This document shows, piece after piece, positions 9,040-16,866 of a stretch of DNA of 57,680 nucleotides. Where the stretch lies: positions 1-57,680 of the forward strand of contig CAYYUK010000002.1 of assembly GCA_964474895.1 (NCBI GenBank). The letters are read 5' to 3'. Each line of letters opens with the position of its first letter. Position 1 is the stretch's first letter. This DNA comes from CAYFNK01 sp964474895 (GTDB taxonomy: Archaea > Nanobdellota > Nanobdellia > SCGC-AAA011-G17 > PNOQ01). A program made the position numbers and the translations under genes. The notes beneath the pieces were generated by a model, which was not told where the DNA came from, searched no databases, and saw only the letters and a list, made by a program, of their open reading frames with translations.

Positions 9040-10235
9040 TTTTGACCTCCATTAATATTATCTTTCATTTTGTTTATAATCTCCTGAGCACCCTGCGAAT
9101 TTTCTTCAGTATATCCAACGGGAGACTCTACATCTTTTTGAGTACCAGATTGTTCATTTGATTGATCTGATTGTGATTCTTTTTTTAATTCATCTGCACT
9201 TGGAACTCCATCCACCTTTTTTTCTACAGGTTTTTCTTCAGGCGCAGGTTCCTCAACAGGTTTTGGCTCCTCTTTTGGAGACTCTTCAAAAGTTTTTTCT
9301 TCAGGTTCTTTGATTTCTTCTACTGGTTGCTCTACTTCCACTGGTTTAGGCTCTTCTTCTTTTGGTTGTTCACTTTCTACAGGTTTTTCTTTTTCTTTTG
9401 GAGCTTCTTCTGTAGGTTTAGGTTCTTCCTTTGGTTCATCCTTAACTTCATCATCTTCAGGAACCTTTTGTGAAAGAGCCAAACTCTCTGCTTCCGCTTT
9501 CTTCAACAAGATATCAACAGTTTCCTTAGTAGGATAACCTGTAAATATTGCAACGTTAAATGCGCCGCTTGCAGCAGATTTCAAGTCTGCCAAAACTGTT
9601 TCTTCGTCAATAGCCAACACATCTTTTTTGTAAACTTCACCATCTTGATATATGGAAATTACATTCAATCCGATTTCCATAGGTTCTATCTTGAATTTAG
9701 CAAGAAGGTCTGCCTGCTTTGCAGTGATCTCTACACCACTCTTAACCAAAGTAGATGCTTGCTTAACAATAATTTTTCCATCTTCTATTGTAGCTTTTAC
9801 ACCAGCCGCTGCAAGCTCACCAACAATAGGTCCAGCAGGGAAAGGGGTTGGTCCTTCAGGTATTATGATATCTTTTGGAGAAATTTGACCTGCTTTTGCA
9901 GGCAATGTTGATTTATTTTTGTTTAATATCTTTGCTAACTTAAAAGGATCTTGTTCAGTAAATATTAATGCAGGCATAGAACTGTCTAAACATTCTTCTA
10001 ATTTTTCGATACCTTTCTTTTTATCTTTCAGTTCTTCAATAGCTAATTTAATCAAGTTTTTCTTTGCAACCCTAATTACAAGAGAATCTTTAAGTTTGTT
10101 CCTCAATTTCTGAAATTGTGCAGAAGGTAAATCAGTAATATCGATAATGCCAATTATGTTATTCTTTTCAAGAAGTTCTTTCAAGATAATAATCTCTTTC
10201 TTCTTTACTTCCGAAACATGTGCTTCCTTACTCAT
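9030..10235 (-). CDS. rplP0: Ribosomal protein L10 (P0, uL10) with atypical C-terminal extension
   Basis: 401 aa, longer than the roughly 290-340 aa usual for archaeal P0. Residues 1-about 230 match L10: the rRNA-binding domain and the insert with the GPTPFPAGPIVGEL segment, then helices for P1 dimers. The remaining 170 residues are a low-complexity Glu/Pro/Lys tail with many EEPKP/PVE repeats, ending in GGQKWN. The factor-recruiting LGALFG-type C-terminus shared by archaeal P0 and P1 is absent, so only the P1 copies would present it. It overlaps L1 by 8 bp and L12 by 10 bp. Confidence 0.95.
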   Translation of the reverse strand: MSKEAHVSEVKKKEIIILKELLEKNNIIGIIDITDLPSAQFQKLRNKLKDSLVIRVAKKNLIKLAIEELKDKKKGIEKLEECLDSSMPALIFTEQDPFKLAKILNKNKSTLPAKAGQISPKDIIIPEGPTPFPAGPIVGELAAAGVKATIEDGKIIVKQASTLVKSGVEITAKQADLLAKFKIEPMEIGLNVISIYQDGEVYKKDVLAIDEETVLADLKSAASGAFNVAIFTGYPTKETVDILLKKAEAESLALSQKVPEDDEVKDEPKEEPKPTEEAPKEKEKPVESEQPKEEEPKPVEVEQPVEEIKEPEEKTFEESPKEEPKPVEEPAPEEKPVEKKVDGVPSADELKKESQSDQSNEQSGTQKDVESPVGYTEENSQGAQEIINKMKDNINGGQKWN

Positions 10236-10995
10236 TTTTCTCCACTACCTTAACAACTTTCTCTTTTTTCTTAACCTTCTCTTTTTTCTTTACTTTTTCT
10301 TCCTTTTTGACTTTCTTCTTTTTCTCATGAACAACTGGACCTTTGGAAGTAACTTCAACAGAAGGACCCATAGTCAGTTTAATAAACATGGATTTAACGT
10401 TGTTTTTTTCTTGTGGTAAATCATGAATAAGACTATTATAAACCATAGAAATATTATCAACAATCTTTTCATCATCCATTGATTCTAAACCTGCGGATGC
10501 TTTTACAACAATTTGATTTTTGGTTTCCAAGTGAACTGTATTATCCAATTTTTCTTTCAACGGAGATAAATCTGCAATAGGTGGGACAACACAACCAGCT
10601 TTTGGATTTGGCATTTTTCCCAAAGGACCAAGAACCCTACCAAATGTAGAAGCAATTTCTGCCATCAAATTTGCCTGTGCAATAAAAAAGTCAAAACTCC
10701 TGGCCAATTTCTTTAATTTTTTCTTATCTTTCTTATAAATTGAAAATTCTTCCTGTAGAATAACTTTATCAAATATTTTTGCTTTGGTACCTAACTCGCT
10801 ACCTACAAATGCACATATCTTAGAAGTTTTTCCTTTTCCATTAGGTAGCTGGAGAAATATATCAACCTTATCATCAACTTTTTTTACATTCAAACCAACT
10901 AAATTTATAGAAATATCAAACGTTTGATCAAACTTCTTCTTACCAGAAATTTCCCTTACTTTCTTTACAGAATCTAATATTGATTTTTTGTCCAT
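10228..10995 (-). CDS. rpl1: Ribosomal protein L1 (uL1)
   Basis: 255 aa. The two-domain L1 core includes the characteristic MPNPKAGCVVPP segment (about residues 129-140) and the 23S rRNA L1-stalk binding surface. A roughly 30-residue Lys/Glu tail with repeats of the KKKEKV type extends beyond the usual end. It is the first gene of the L1-L10-L12-coiled-coil operon. A TATA box at 11048-11058 predicts a 34-nt leader with a GGAGG site. In other archaea L1 represses its own operon through the leader; a small CTAC/GTAG hairpin here precedes the ribosome binding site but is too weak to call an operator. Confidence 0.97.
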   Translation of the reverse strand: MDKKSILDSVKKVREISGKKKFDQTFDISINLVGLNVKKVDDKVDIFLQLPNGKGKTSKICAFVGSELGTKAKIFDKVILQEEFSIYKKDKKKLKKLARSFDFFIAQANLMAEIASTFGRVLGPLGKMPNPKAGCVVPPIADLSPLKEKLDNTVHLETKNQIVVKASAGLESMDDEKIVDNISMVYNSLIHDLPQEKNNVKSMFIKLTMGPSVEVTSKGPVVHEKKKKVKKEEKVKKKEKVKKKEKVVKVVEKNE

Positions 10996-11047
10996 TTTTT
11001 CCTCCTACTAAACGTAGTCATATCGGATAGAATCTGGTTTTTTGGAT

Positions 11048-11058
11048 GATTTATAAAG
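11048..11058 (-). promoter_or_regulatory. TATA box of the L1-L10-L12 operon
   Basis: Minus strand CTTTATAAATC, centred about 59 nt before the L1 ATG. It predicts a transcription start near 11029 and a short leader with the strong GGAGG site. Confidence 0.6.
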
Positions 11059-11070
11059 TTTTTGTTGCAG

Positions 11071-11592
11071 TTAGATACGTAAAACATACACATACAACTC
11101 TTCAAAGTCAAGTTTTTGTCTAGAAATCATTTCATACTTATAACCATACATATCAAATAGATCAAGAACATCTAAAGTCAAAGAGGAGAATAACAAAAGA
11201 ATTTTCCCATTTTCATTCAAAAACTTATGAGCTTCTTGTAAGAAACAATCAATAATCTCAGAACCCTTCTCACCGCCAGTAGTACTAAGTGCAGAATCAG
11301 CAGGTTCTCTTGCATCTTTTGGTAAATAAGGGGGATTAAAAGCAATCAAATCAAATTTCCCTTCAACATTTTCAAATAAATCAGAAACAATGGCCTTTAT
11401 TCCATGTTGCTTTACATATTCAACACATTTTGGATTAATATCAACAGCCAGAACATCACAACCTGCATTTTTTGCAGCTCTAGCGAGGATTCCAGAACCA
11501 CAACCAACATCAAGAAATTTCATACCAGACTTGGCATAATTATTAACTTGCTCCAAAATTAAATAAGAATCCTCTGCTGGTTCGTAAATCAT
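11071..11592 (-). CDS. HemK2/MTQ2-type protein N5-glutamine methyltransferase
   Basis: 173 aa from the ATG at 11592. Rossmann methyltransferase with SAM-binding motif FLDVGCGSG and the catalytic NPPY motif followed by LPKD. The short length without an N-terminal helical domain and the start IYEPAEDSY match the archaeal/eukaryotic HemK2-MTQ2 family, which methylates the GGQ glutamine of release factor aRF1. The start is 2 nt after the prolyl-tRNA synthetase stop, so they form an operon. A TTG at 11598 in frame is less likely as start because it lies inside the upstream gene. Confidence 0.9.
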   Translation of the reverse strand: MIYEPAEDSYLILEQVNNYAKSGMKFLDVGCGSGILARAAKNAGCDVLAVDINPKCVEYVKQHGIKAIVSDLFENVEGKFDLIAFNPPYLPKDAREPADSALSTTGGEKGSEIIDCFLQEAHKFLNENGKILLLFSSLTLDVLDLFDMYGYKYEMISRQKLDFEELYVYVLRI

Positions 11593-11594
11593 GG

Positions 11595-13034
11595 TCAATA
11601 ACTCTTACCGAAAAATATTAAATGCTTTCCTTCTTTTCCGCAATAGACACATTTGCCCTTTTTCTTGGGTTGATCAAAAGGAATATTAAGACTTTTTGCT
11701 CCGGAGCCATCCTTCAACATATCTTCACACTCAAGTTCTCCACACCAGAAAGTTTTTACTATCTTTTTATCTTTAATTGCTTTCTTAAACTCGCTAAAAG
11801 AATTTACATTTTCAATACTTTTATTCAGAAATTTCTTAGCATTTTCATACAAATTATTTTGAATATCTTCTAAAGCATTGTCAATTTTTTTAACCAAACC
11901 ACCAACTTTTATTATTTCTTTCTTTCCAGTATCCCTTCTAACAAGAACAACCTGTTTTTTAGCAACATCTTTTGGACCAACTTCAACCCTAAGAGGAATA
12001 CCTTTAAGTTCCCACTCATTAAATTTCCAACCAGCACTATAATCTTCCCTATCATCAAAAATAACTCCGTATTTATTCAATTTCTTCTTTACATCATTAG
12101 CAAATTTCAAAACCTTTTCTTTATCTTTCTTAAATACAATAGGAACAACAACAACTTTATCAGTAACAATTTTTGGAGGCAGAACCAATCCTTTATCATC
12201 CCCATGGATAGCTAACATAACACCAATCATACGGGAACTAATCGCCCAAGTGTTTTGAAAAGGATATTGTTTATTTTCATTCTTATCCAAAAAAGTGATA
12301 TCAAATGCCTTAGCAAATTTCTGACCATCAAAGTGAGCATCAGGACCTTGTATGGCTTTTCCGTTTGGTAAAATGAATTCAGTACTCCAAGAATACTCAG
12401 CACCAGCAAACTTTTCTTTATCTGTTTTCTGACCAACCAAAGAAGGCAAAGCCAGGTAATCTTTAGAAAACTTCTCCCAAAGGGAAGTAATATCTGTCAT
12501 TTCTTTTTCAGCTTCTTTTCTTGTAGCAAAAACAGTATGCCCCTCATTCCATAAAAACTCCCTAGTTCTCAATAAAGGAACAGGATTTTTGAATTCCCAT
12601 CTAATAACATTATTCCACTGATTAAGTTTTAATGGCAAATCTTTCCAAGATCTGATCCATTTTGAATATGAAGGATACATTATAGTTTCAGAAGTAGGCC
12701 TTACTGCCAATTTCTCATTAAGTTTTGAATTGCCCGTATGAGTAACCCATGCAACTTCAGGACTAAAACCTTCTACGTGTTCTGCCTCTTTCTTAAGAAA
12801 ACCTTCAGGTATTAAAAGAGGAAAATAAACATTCTTTATTCCCAATTTTTTTAATTTATCATCAACTATTTTTTGAATGTTCTCCCAAATAGAATAACAA
12901 TCAGGTCTAAATACAATACAACCAGAAACATCAGTGTAATCTACAAATCCAGATTTAGTAATAACTTGAGTATACCACTCAGAAAAGTTCTCAGACTTCT
13001 TTACAGTGATACCTTCATCTCCCTTACTTTTCAT
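11595..13034 (-). CDS. proS: Prolyl-tRNA synthetase, archaeal/eukaryotic type
   Basis: 479 aa, class IIa synthetase that charges tRNA-Pro. Class II motif 2 is visible as RWEFKNPVPLLRTREFLWNE, motif 3 near ISSRMIGVMLAIHGDD, followed by the anticodon-binding domain and the C-terminal zinc domain of the archaeal type (WCGELEC and CVYCGK, four Cys) ending in the conserved C-terminal Tyr. The ATG at 13034 is preferred; an in-frame TTG at 13040 adds two residues. It is followed by the methyltransferase gene. Confidence 0.96.
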   Translation of the reverse strand: MKSKGDEGITVKKSENFSEWYTQVITKSGFVDYTDVSGCIVFRPDCYSIWENIQKIVDDKLKKLGIKNVYFPLLIPEGFLKKEAEHVEGFSPEVAWVTHTGNSKLNEKLAVRPTSETIMYPSYSKWIRSWKDLPLKLNQWNNVIRWEFKNPVPLLRTREFLWNEGHTVFATRKEAEKEMTDITSLWEKFSKDYLALPSLVGQKTDKEKFAGAEYSWSTEFILPNGKAIQGPDAHFDGQKFAKAFDITFLDKNENKQYPFQNTWAISSRMIGVMLAIHGDDKGLVLPPKIVTDKVVVVPIVFKKDKEKVLKFANDVKKKLNKYGVIFDDREDYSAGWKFNEWELKGIPLRVEVGPKDVAKKQVVLVRRDTGKKEIIKVGGLVKKIDNALEDIQNNLYENAKKFLNKSIENVNSFSEFKKAIKDKKIVKTFWCGELECEDMLKDGSGAKSLNIPFDQPKKKGKCVYCGKEGKHLIFFGKSY

Positions 13035-13098
13035 AAACAAAACGTTGGATAATTAGTATAAAAAGGTTTTTAGTTAAAAACATAGCATTTAAATAGTA

Positions 13099-13120
13099 GT
13101 TATGAATATATATTCATAAC
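13099..13120. promoter_or_regulatory. Perfect 22-bp palindrome, likely operator of the DUF5320-DUF134 operon
   Basis: The half-site GTTATGAATAT is followed directly by its exact inverse complement, giving a 22-bp perfect palindrome. It lies just downstream of a TATA-like ATTTAAATA (13087-13095), across the expected transcription start, and 23 bp before the DUF5320 ATG. The downstream operon encodes a DNA-binding DUF134 protein, so autoregulation is the simplest reading (inference). Confidence 0.65.
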
Positions 13121-13142
13121 AAAGTTAATGGAGGTTAACAAA

Positions 13143-13295
13143 ATGCCAAATTTAGATGGAACTGGACCCAATGGGAAAGGACAAAAAACAGGAAGAAAAA
13201 GAGGCAAGTGCGAAGGTGATGAAAACGAAGGTGCTGAATGTAGTGGGAGGGGTCTTGGAAGAAGATTTTTAAACCGAAGACAAAGAGATAACTAA
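13143..13295 (+). CDS. DUF5320-like small protein, 50 aa
   Basis: A short gene with GGAGG 8 nt before the ATG. The protein starts MPNLDGTGPNGKGQKTGRK, the Gly-rich DGTGPxGxGxxTGRxxGxC pattern of DUF5320, and has Cys23 and Cys33 plus a basic end (RRFLNRRQRDN). It is followed one base later by DUF134, a pairing seen in many archaea and anaerobes, often near NifX/NifB-like or metal-cofactor genes. The biochemical role is unknown. No such partner is seen here. Confidence 0.8.
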   Translation: MPNLDGTGPNGKGQKTGRKRGKCEGDENEGAECSGRGLGRRFLNRRQRDN

Positions 13296-13296
13296 C

Positions 13297-13575
13297 ATGC
13301 CAAGACCATGTAAAAGAAGAAGAGTCAGGGGTCGACCAAACTCTTCTTATTTCAAACCAGCAGGAATAAGAAAGATTGAACTAGATGAAATAATATTAGA
13401 CAATAGTGAATTCGAAGCAATAAGATTAAAAGATTCATTAGATCTAGAACAAAATGAATGTGCAGTAAAAATGAATATTTCACAACCAACATTCCACAGA
13501 ATTCTATCTTCAGCAAGAAAAAAACTAGCTGATGCAATAGTTAATGGAAAGGCAATAAAAATAGGAAATAATTAA
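13297..13575 (+). CDS. DUF134 family DNA-binding protein
   Basis: 92 aa. It begins MPRPCKRRRVRG, the family's signature, and contains a sigma-70 region-4-like helix-turn-helix (about residues 51-80, ECAVKMNISQPTFHRILSS). The start codon is one base after the DUF5320 stop, so the genes are coupled. It is a likely transcriptional regulator that binds the palindrome at 13099-13120 (inference from position). The compact size and basic N-terminus are normal for the family. Confidence 0.88.
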   Translation: MPRPCKRRRVRGRPNSSYFKPAGIRKIELDEIILDNSEFEAIRLKDSLDLEQNECAVKMNISQPTFHRILSSARKKLADAIVNGKAIKIGNN

Positions 13576-13581
13576 ATTAGA

Positions 13582-13746
13582 TTATTTCTTTTTCATATGC
13601 CTTATTCTTTTTTCATCATCCAAAGGCTCTTCTTTTTTGAAACCACATTCTTTACAAGAATAAACCATGTACAGTCCATCATCGAATCTGTGTTGCCCTA
13701 TATGCAACTTACTACCACAGTCAGGGCAATTTTCAAATAGTTTCAT
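13582..13746 (-). CDS. Zinc-ribbon protein, 54 aa
   Basis: Starts MKLFENCPDCGSKL and has two Cys pairs, CPDC (residues 7-10) and CKEC (31-34), forming a zinc ribbon like that of TFS/RPB9 or other small archaeal zinc proteins, followed by a charged tail ending RHMKKK. Its ATG overlaps the stop of the upstream membrane-protein gene by 4 nt (ATGA), so it is the second gene of a two-gene operon. The function is unknown; nucleic-acid or protein binding is plausible. Confidence 0.75.
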   Translation of the reverse strand: MKLFENCPDCGSKLHIGQHRFDDGLYMVYSCKECGFKKEEPLDDEKRIRHMKKK

Positions 13747-13925
13747 TTAGAGGTAAGGCCCCAAACTATCTTCAAAACACCTGCAGCAAAAAGTACAATT
13801 GCAAAGAAGATTTCTATATCAATAATTCTTGTCCAAAGCAAATAACCCAACAGAAGAGAAACCAATCCGCCAAAAATCATACCTGCTTTAGCAAAACTCT
13901 TTTTTCTTTTTTTCTTTGTTACCAT
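13743..13925 (-). CDS. Small membrane protein, 60 aa
   Basis: A basic N-terminus (MVTKKKRKKSFAK) is followed by two predicted membrane helices (about 14-31 and 36-55) separated by a short turn at TRIID. No recognisable family. It is coupled to the zinc-ribbon gene by an ATGA overlap, and its start region is divergent from the Drg-like GTPase gene at 13993. Confidence 0.65.
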   Translation of the reverse strand: MVTKKKRKKSFAKAGMIFGGLVSLLLGYLLWTRIIDIEIFFAIVLFAAGVLKIVWGLTSK

Positions 13926-13992
13926 ACCACAAAATAATATTTATTGTTTAAAAAACTATTGCTTTATAAGGATAATATAATAATCAATAACT

Positions 13993-14832
13993 ATGCCAAT
14001 TAACGCAAAACCAGAGTACCTAAAATTAGAATTAGAATATCCTTTAGCTAGAACTTCAGAAGAAAAATTAAGAATTCTTCAAAAAATGCTTCAAACAGCA
14101 CCTTCACACAAAGGAGCTGAAAAACTAAGAAATGGTATAAAACAAAAAATTTCAAAATACAAAAAACTTCTAGAAAAAGAAAAGAAATCAAAGAAAGGAA
14201 GTAAAGGATTCTCAATAAAGAAAGAAGGGGCAGCACAGGTAACAATTATTGGAGTAACAAATTCTGGAAAATCAACCTTACTATCAAGAATAACAAATGC
14301 TAAACCAAAAATAGCAGACTACGAATTTACAACAAAAAAGCCTGAAGTGGGAACAATGAATTACAAAGGAATAGTAGTACAAATAATAGAAATTCCGGCA
14401 ATTACAGAAAATTCATTGGAAAAAGAACACGGACCAGCATTTTGGGGAATAGCAAGAGATTCTGATTTGGTAATAATAACAGACAAAGATACTCAACTAA
14501 TAAAAAAAGAATTGGAAGACGCAGAAATAGAAAACAAAAAAATAACAATAAATCCAGATGTTGACTCTGAAAAAATAAAAAGTTTAATTTGGAAGAATCT
14601 AAATTTAATTTATGTTTATACCAAATCTCCGAGTAAAGAAAAAGATCACCCACCTGTAGCGCTTCCAAAAAAATCAACAGTTAGGGATTTAACAATAAAA
14701 GTACACAAAGATTTTCTAAGAAACTTCGATTATGCAAAAGTATGGGGTCCATCTGCAAAACATCCCGCAATGAGGGTTGGTCTTAATCATAAATTAAAAG
14801 AAGAAGACGCTATAGAGATTCATACTAAATAA
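13993..14832 (+). CDS. Reduced Drg/Obg-like GTPase with TGS domain
   Basis: 279 aa versus about 365 for archaeal Drg (COG1163). Residues 1-75 are the helical N-terminus, G1 is GVTNSGKS (87-94), G2 threonines follow at 113-114, and the C-terminal TGS domain (about 205-279) is nearly canonical (VYTKSPS, HKDFLRNFDYAKVWGPSAKHP). The middle is degraded: G3 reads EIPAI instead of DxPG, and no NKxD G4 motif is visible. Drg proteins act on the ribosome. Loss of G3/G4 suggests a pseudo-GTPase or altered nucleotide use. A TATA box at 13969-13977 makes the transcript leaderless. Confidence 0.85.
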   Translation: MPINAKPEYLKLELEYPLARTSEEKLRILQKMLQTAPSHKGAEKLRNGIKQKISKYKKLLEKEKKSKKGSKGFSIKKEGAAQVTIIGVTNSGKSTLLSRITNAKPKIADYEFTTKKPEVGTMNYKGIVVQIIEIPAITENSLEKEHGPAFWGIARDSDLVIITDKDTQLIKKELEDAEIENKKITINPDVDSEKIKSLIWKNLNLIYVYTKSPSKEKDHPPVALPKKSTVRDLTIKVHKDFLRNFDYAKVWGPSAKHPAMRVGLNHKLKEEDAIEIHTK

Positions 14833-14833
14833 T

Positions 14834-15589
14834 TTAGGCCTTAGCCAAACCCCACATAAGTTCAAAAAAAGTCTTGTAAGTCTCAGCAAAATTAGAATCT
14901 TTTATCAATAATCCATAAGGTTCCTTACCATATGAAATAAGAAAAAAATAATCGTTTAACACTCCATATTCTGTTTTTGTTTCAACATCTAAATACCTAA
15001 CTTCAGTGAGCTGCATTTTTTTTCTTGACATTCCATATTTTTTACTATTTTTGTTGGTAATTATTTTTAACTTCACTTTATCCTTTATGCGTTTCTTATG
15101 CACTACATCAAGAAAAAAACCTTCTAACTTATGAAATGATTCTAAAGGAGCAGAAGCAATATAATATTCATCTCCAGATTTCCAAGCATTTGTAATTTCT
15201 ATATAAAGAGATTTTATTCCACGAATTCCAGAGAAATATTTAAAATCGCTTAGTTTAGAAATCTCACTAGGTACTACTTTCATCTTAGAGATAGATTCTA
15301 ATAATTGTTTCTTTTCTTCTTCTATTTGTTTTTCTTTCTCTTCAAATAATACTGCTAAAGAATCGGGATCAGAAGCTCTAAAAACCTTAACATTATTCAC
15401 AATTTTAAAATTAACTAATCCTTTTTCTAAAAGACTGCTAAGAAGAGTGTATATCTGCGAGCTAGGAATTCTAGTCCTTTCACATATTTTTCCTGTTTGA
15501 CTTTCTCCATATTGCTGAAGATCTAAGTACGTTAACGCTTCTCTTTCAGATAATCCGGCAGACTTTAAAGATTCTATATTATTATCCAT
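14834..15589 (-). CDS. TrmB family transcriptional regulator
   Basis: 251 aa. The N-terminal winged helix-turn-helix (about 10-75, with LSEREALTYLDL and RIPSSQIYTLLSSLLEKGLV) is the TrmB type. A short coiled segment (about 80-105) and a C-terminal effector-like domain with SGIRGIKSLYIEI and later GLLIKDSNFAETY follow. It is shorter than sugar-binding TrmB (about 340 aa) and so resembles the shorter archaeal regulators. A TATA box (about 15615-15625) and an inverted repeat across the predicted start imply autoregulation. It is divergent from a pentapeptide-repeat gene. Confidence 0.88.
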   Translation of the reverse strand: MDNNIESLKSAGLSEREALTYLDLQQYGESQTGKICERTRIPSSQIYTLLSSLLEKGLVNFKIVNNVKVFRASDPDSLAVLFEEKEKQIEEEKKQLLESISKMKVVPSEISKLSDFKYFSGIRGIKSLYIEITNAWKSGDEYYIASAPLESFHKLEGFFLDVVHKKRIKDKVKLKIITNKNSKKYGMSRKKMQLTEVRYLDVETKTEYGVLNDYFFLISYGKEPYGLLIKDSNFAETYKTFFELMWGLAKA

Positions 15590-15593
15590 ATTA

Positions 15594-15612
15594 CTACTAA
15601 AACAATTAGTAG
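15594..15612. promoter_or_regulatory. Inverted repeat in the TrmB promoter, likely operator
   Basis: CTACTAA, a 5-nt spacer, then TTAGTAG, a perfect 7-bp inverted repeat. It lies between the TATA box and the TrmB ATG at 15589 on the minus strand, where a repressor would block transcription start. It is also 75 bp upstream of the divergent pentapeptide gene. Confidence 0.5.
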
Positions 15613-15686
15613 CGAATATTTATAAAGGTTTTTAGAGGTCTAATTGATATCACTAAGAAGTGATAAATAAAAAGGAGACGACAAAA

Positions 15687-16154
15687 ATGACAAGAACAAT
15701 AACAAAGACATATAAAATAAGACCTAAAGAATATCTTGTAAATGCAAACCTTAGATGGGAAGAACTTGGATTGGCAAACCTTGAAGAAGCAAACCTTGAA
15801 GAAGCAAACCTTGAAGGAGCATATCTTAGAGATGCAAACCTACAGAAAACAAACCTTTATGGGGCAAAACTTTTTCAGGCAAGCCTTGAAGAAGCAAACC
15901 TTGAAGAAGCAAACCTTAGAGATGCAGACCTTAGAGTAGCCTACTTTGTGGGGGCAAACCTTAGAGATGCAGACCTTAGAAATGCAAAACTTGGCTCAGC
16001 AAGCCTTAGAAATGCATACTGTGTAGGTGCAGATTTTGGAGGGGCAGATATCACTGCTGGCACAAAACTAGACGGAATGATCATAGATGGTCCAAAAGGT
16101 ATTGAATATACAATAGGCTCACCAGAATATTGGAGAGAAGTTGATAACAAATAA
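15687..16154 (+). CDS. Pentapeptide-repeat protein, 155 aa
   Basis: The ATG at 15687 is preceded by AAAGGAG with 9-nt spacing; an in-frame GTG at 15660 lies upstream of that site and is not used. About residues 24-115 consist of more than 15 A(N/D)Lxx-type pentapeptides (ANLEE, ANLRD, ADLRN), which fold as a right-handed quadrilateral beta-helix. DNA repeats with a 15-bp period cover 15770-16030. Some family members mimic DNA or protect gyrase, but no such function can be claimed here. The gene shares its upstream region with the TrmB regulator. Confidence 0.9.
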   Translation: MTRTITKTYKIRPKEYLVNANLRWEELGLANLEEANLEEANLEGAYLRDANLQKTNLYGAKLFQASLEEANLEEANLRDADLRVAYFVGANLRDADLRNAKLGSASLRNAYCVGADFGGADITAGTKLDGMIIDGPKGIEYTIGSPEYWREVDNK

Positions 16155-16216
16155 TCTTCTTTTCTTCTCTTCACTATCAAAAACTATAAATAACTTAAAC
16201 TCCTTAATATACTAAA

Positions 16217-16525
16217 ATGGAAAACAACATCCAATTTCTAGGTTTAGACGATTTCGAAGAAACTGAAAAGACAAAAATGCAATTACTAGCAGAAAGACAC
16301 TACGAAAAATTCAGCAGAGACCTACAAGGAAAACTAATAATTCACGCAAAAAAACACAAAAAAGAAGGAAACAGACATATGTATTCATTCCACGCAAGAG
16401 TTCAAAAACCCTCTAATCTAATAAACGTAGAAGGTTCGGATTGGGAATTAGAGAAAGCATTACATAAAGTATTAGTAAAAGTAGAAAATAGAATACAAGA
16501 CAAATTCAAAACAAAAGGAAAATGA
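16217..16525 (+). CDS. Conserved protein resembling RaiA/HPF ribosome-associated factors
   Basis: 102 aa. The pattern of a basic strand (KLIIHAKKHKKEGNRH), a second strand (YSFHARVQKPS), and a C-terminal amphipathic helix (WELEKALHKVLVKVENRIQDKF) resembles the beta-alpha fold of the RaiA/HPF hibernation family, but no diagnostic motif is decisive. A TATA box about 29 nt upstream suggests a leaderless mRNA. The stop overlaps the Pth2 start by 4 nt, which supports a translation-related role. Confidence 0.55.
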   Translation: MENNIQFLGLDDFEETEKTKMQLLAERHYEKFSRDLQGKLIIHAKKHKKEGNRHMYSFHARVQKPSNLINVEGSDWELEKALHKVLVKVENRIQDKFKTKGK

Positions 16526-16866
16526 GTTACAAACAAGCAATAATAGTAAGAAAAGACTTGAAGATGAGTCAAGGAAAAATAGCGGCTCAATCTAGTCATT
16601 CTTCTACAGAAGCCACTCTAAAAAGTGATCCTGAAAAAGTAAAAGCTTGGAGAAACGAAGGAATGAAAAAAGTTATTCTAAAAGTAAATAGCAGAGAAGA
16701 GTTATTATTAATAAAAAAAGAAGCAGACAAACAAAAACTAACAACTGCATTGATAAAAGACGCAGGAAAAACAGAAATTAAACCAGGAACAATAACTGCA
16801 TTGGGTATTGGGCCTGAAAAAGAAGAAGTAATAGATAAAGTAACTGGAAAATTAAAGTTACTCTAA
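16522..16866 (+). CDS. pth2: Peptidyl-tRNA hydrolase, Pth2 type
   Basis: 114 aa, the normal size for archaeal Pth2, which recycles peptidyl-tRNA. Conserved segments are VRKDLKMSQGKIAAQSSHSS at the N-terminus and the C-terminal GKTEIKPGTITALGIGP. Catalytic-family residues Lys, Gln, His and Asp are present in these blocks. It overlaps the upstream gene by 4 nt. Its last codons are repeated downstream of the assembly gap at 16999, which is an artefact rather than a second gene. Confidence 0.95.
   Translation: MSYKQAIIVRKDLKMSQGKIAAQSSHSSTEATLKSDPEKVKAWRNEGMKKVILKVNSREELLLIKKEADKQKLTTALIKDAGKTEIKPGTITALGIGPEKEEVIDKVTGKLKLL

Noticed and set aside
9645..9911. Plus-strand ORFs antisense to L10 and L1
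   Set aside because: These are shadows of strongly coding opposite-strand genes with poor composition and no start signals.
10996..11047. L1 autoregulatory leader motif
   Set aside because: Only a four-base-pair CTAC/GTAG hairpin was found, and the characteristic rRNA-like L1 site is not visible.
13034..13040. Prolyl-tRNA synthetase start at 13040 (TTG)
   Set aside because: An ATG two codons later fits better and TTG adds nothing.
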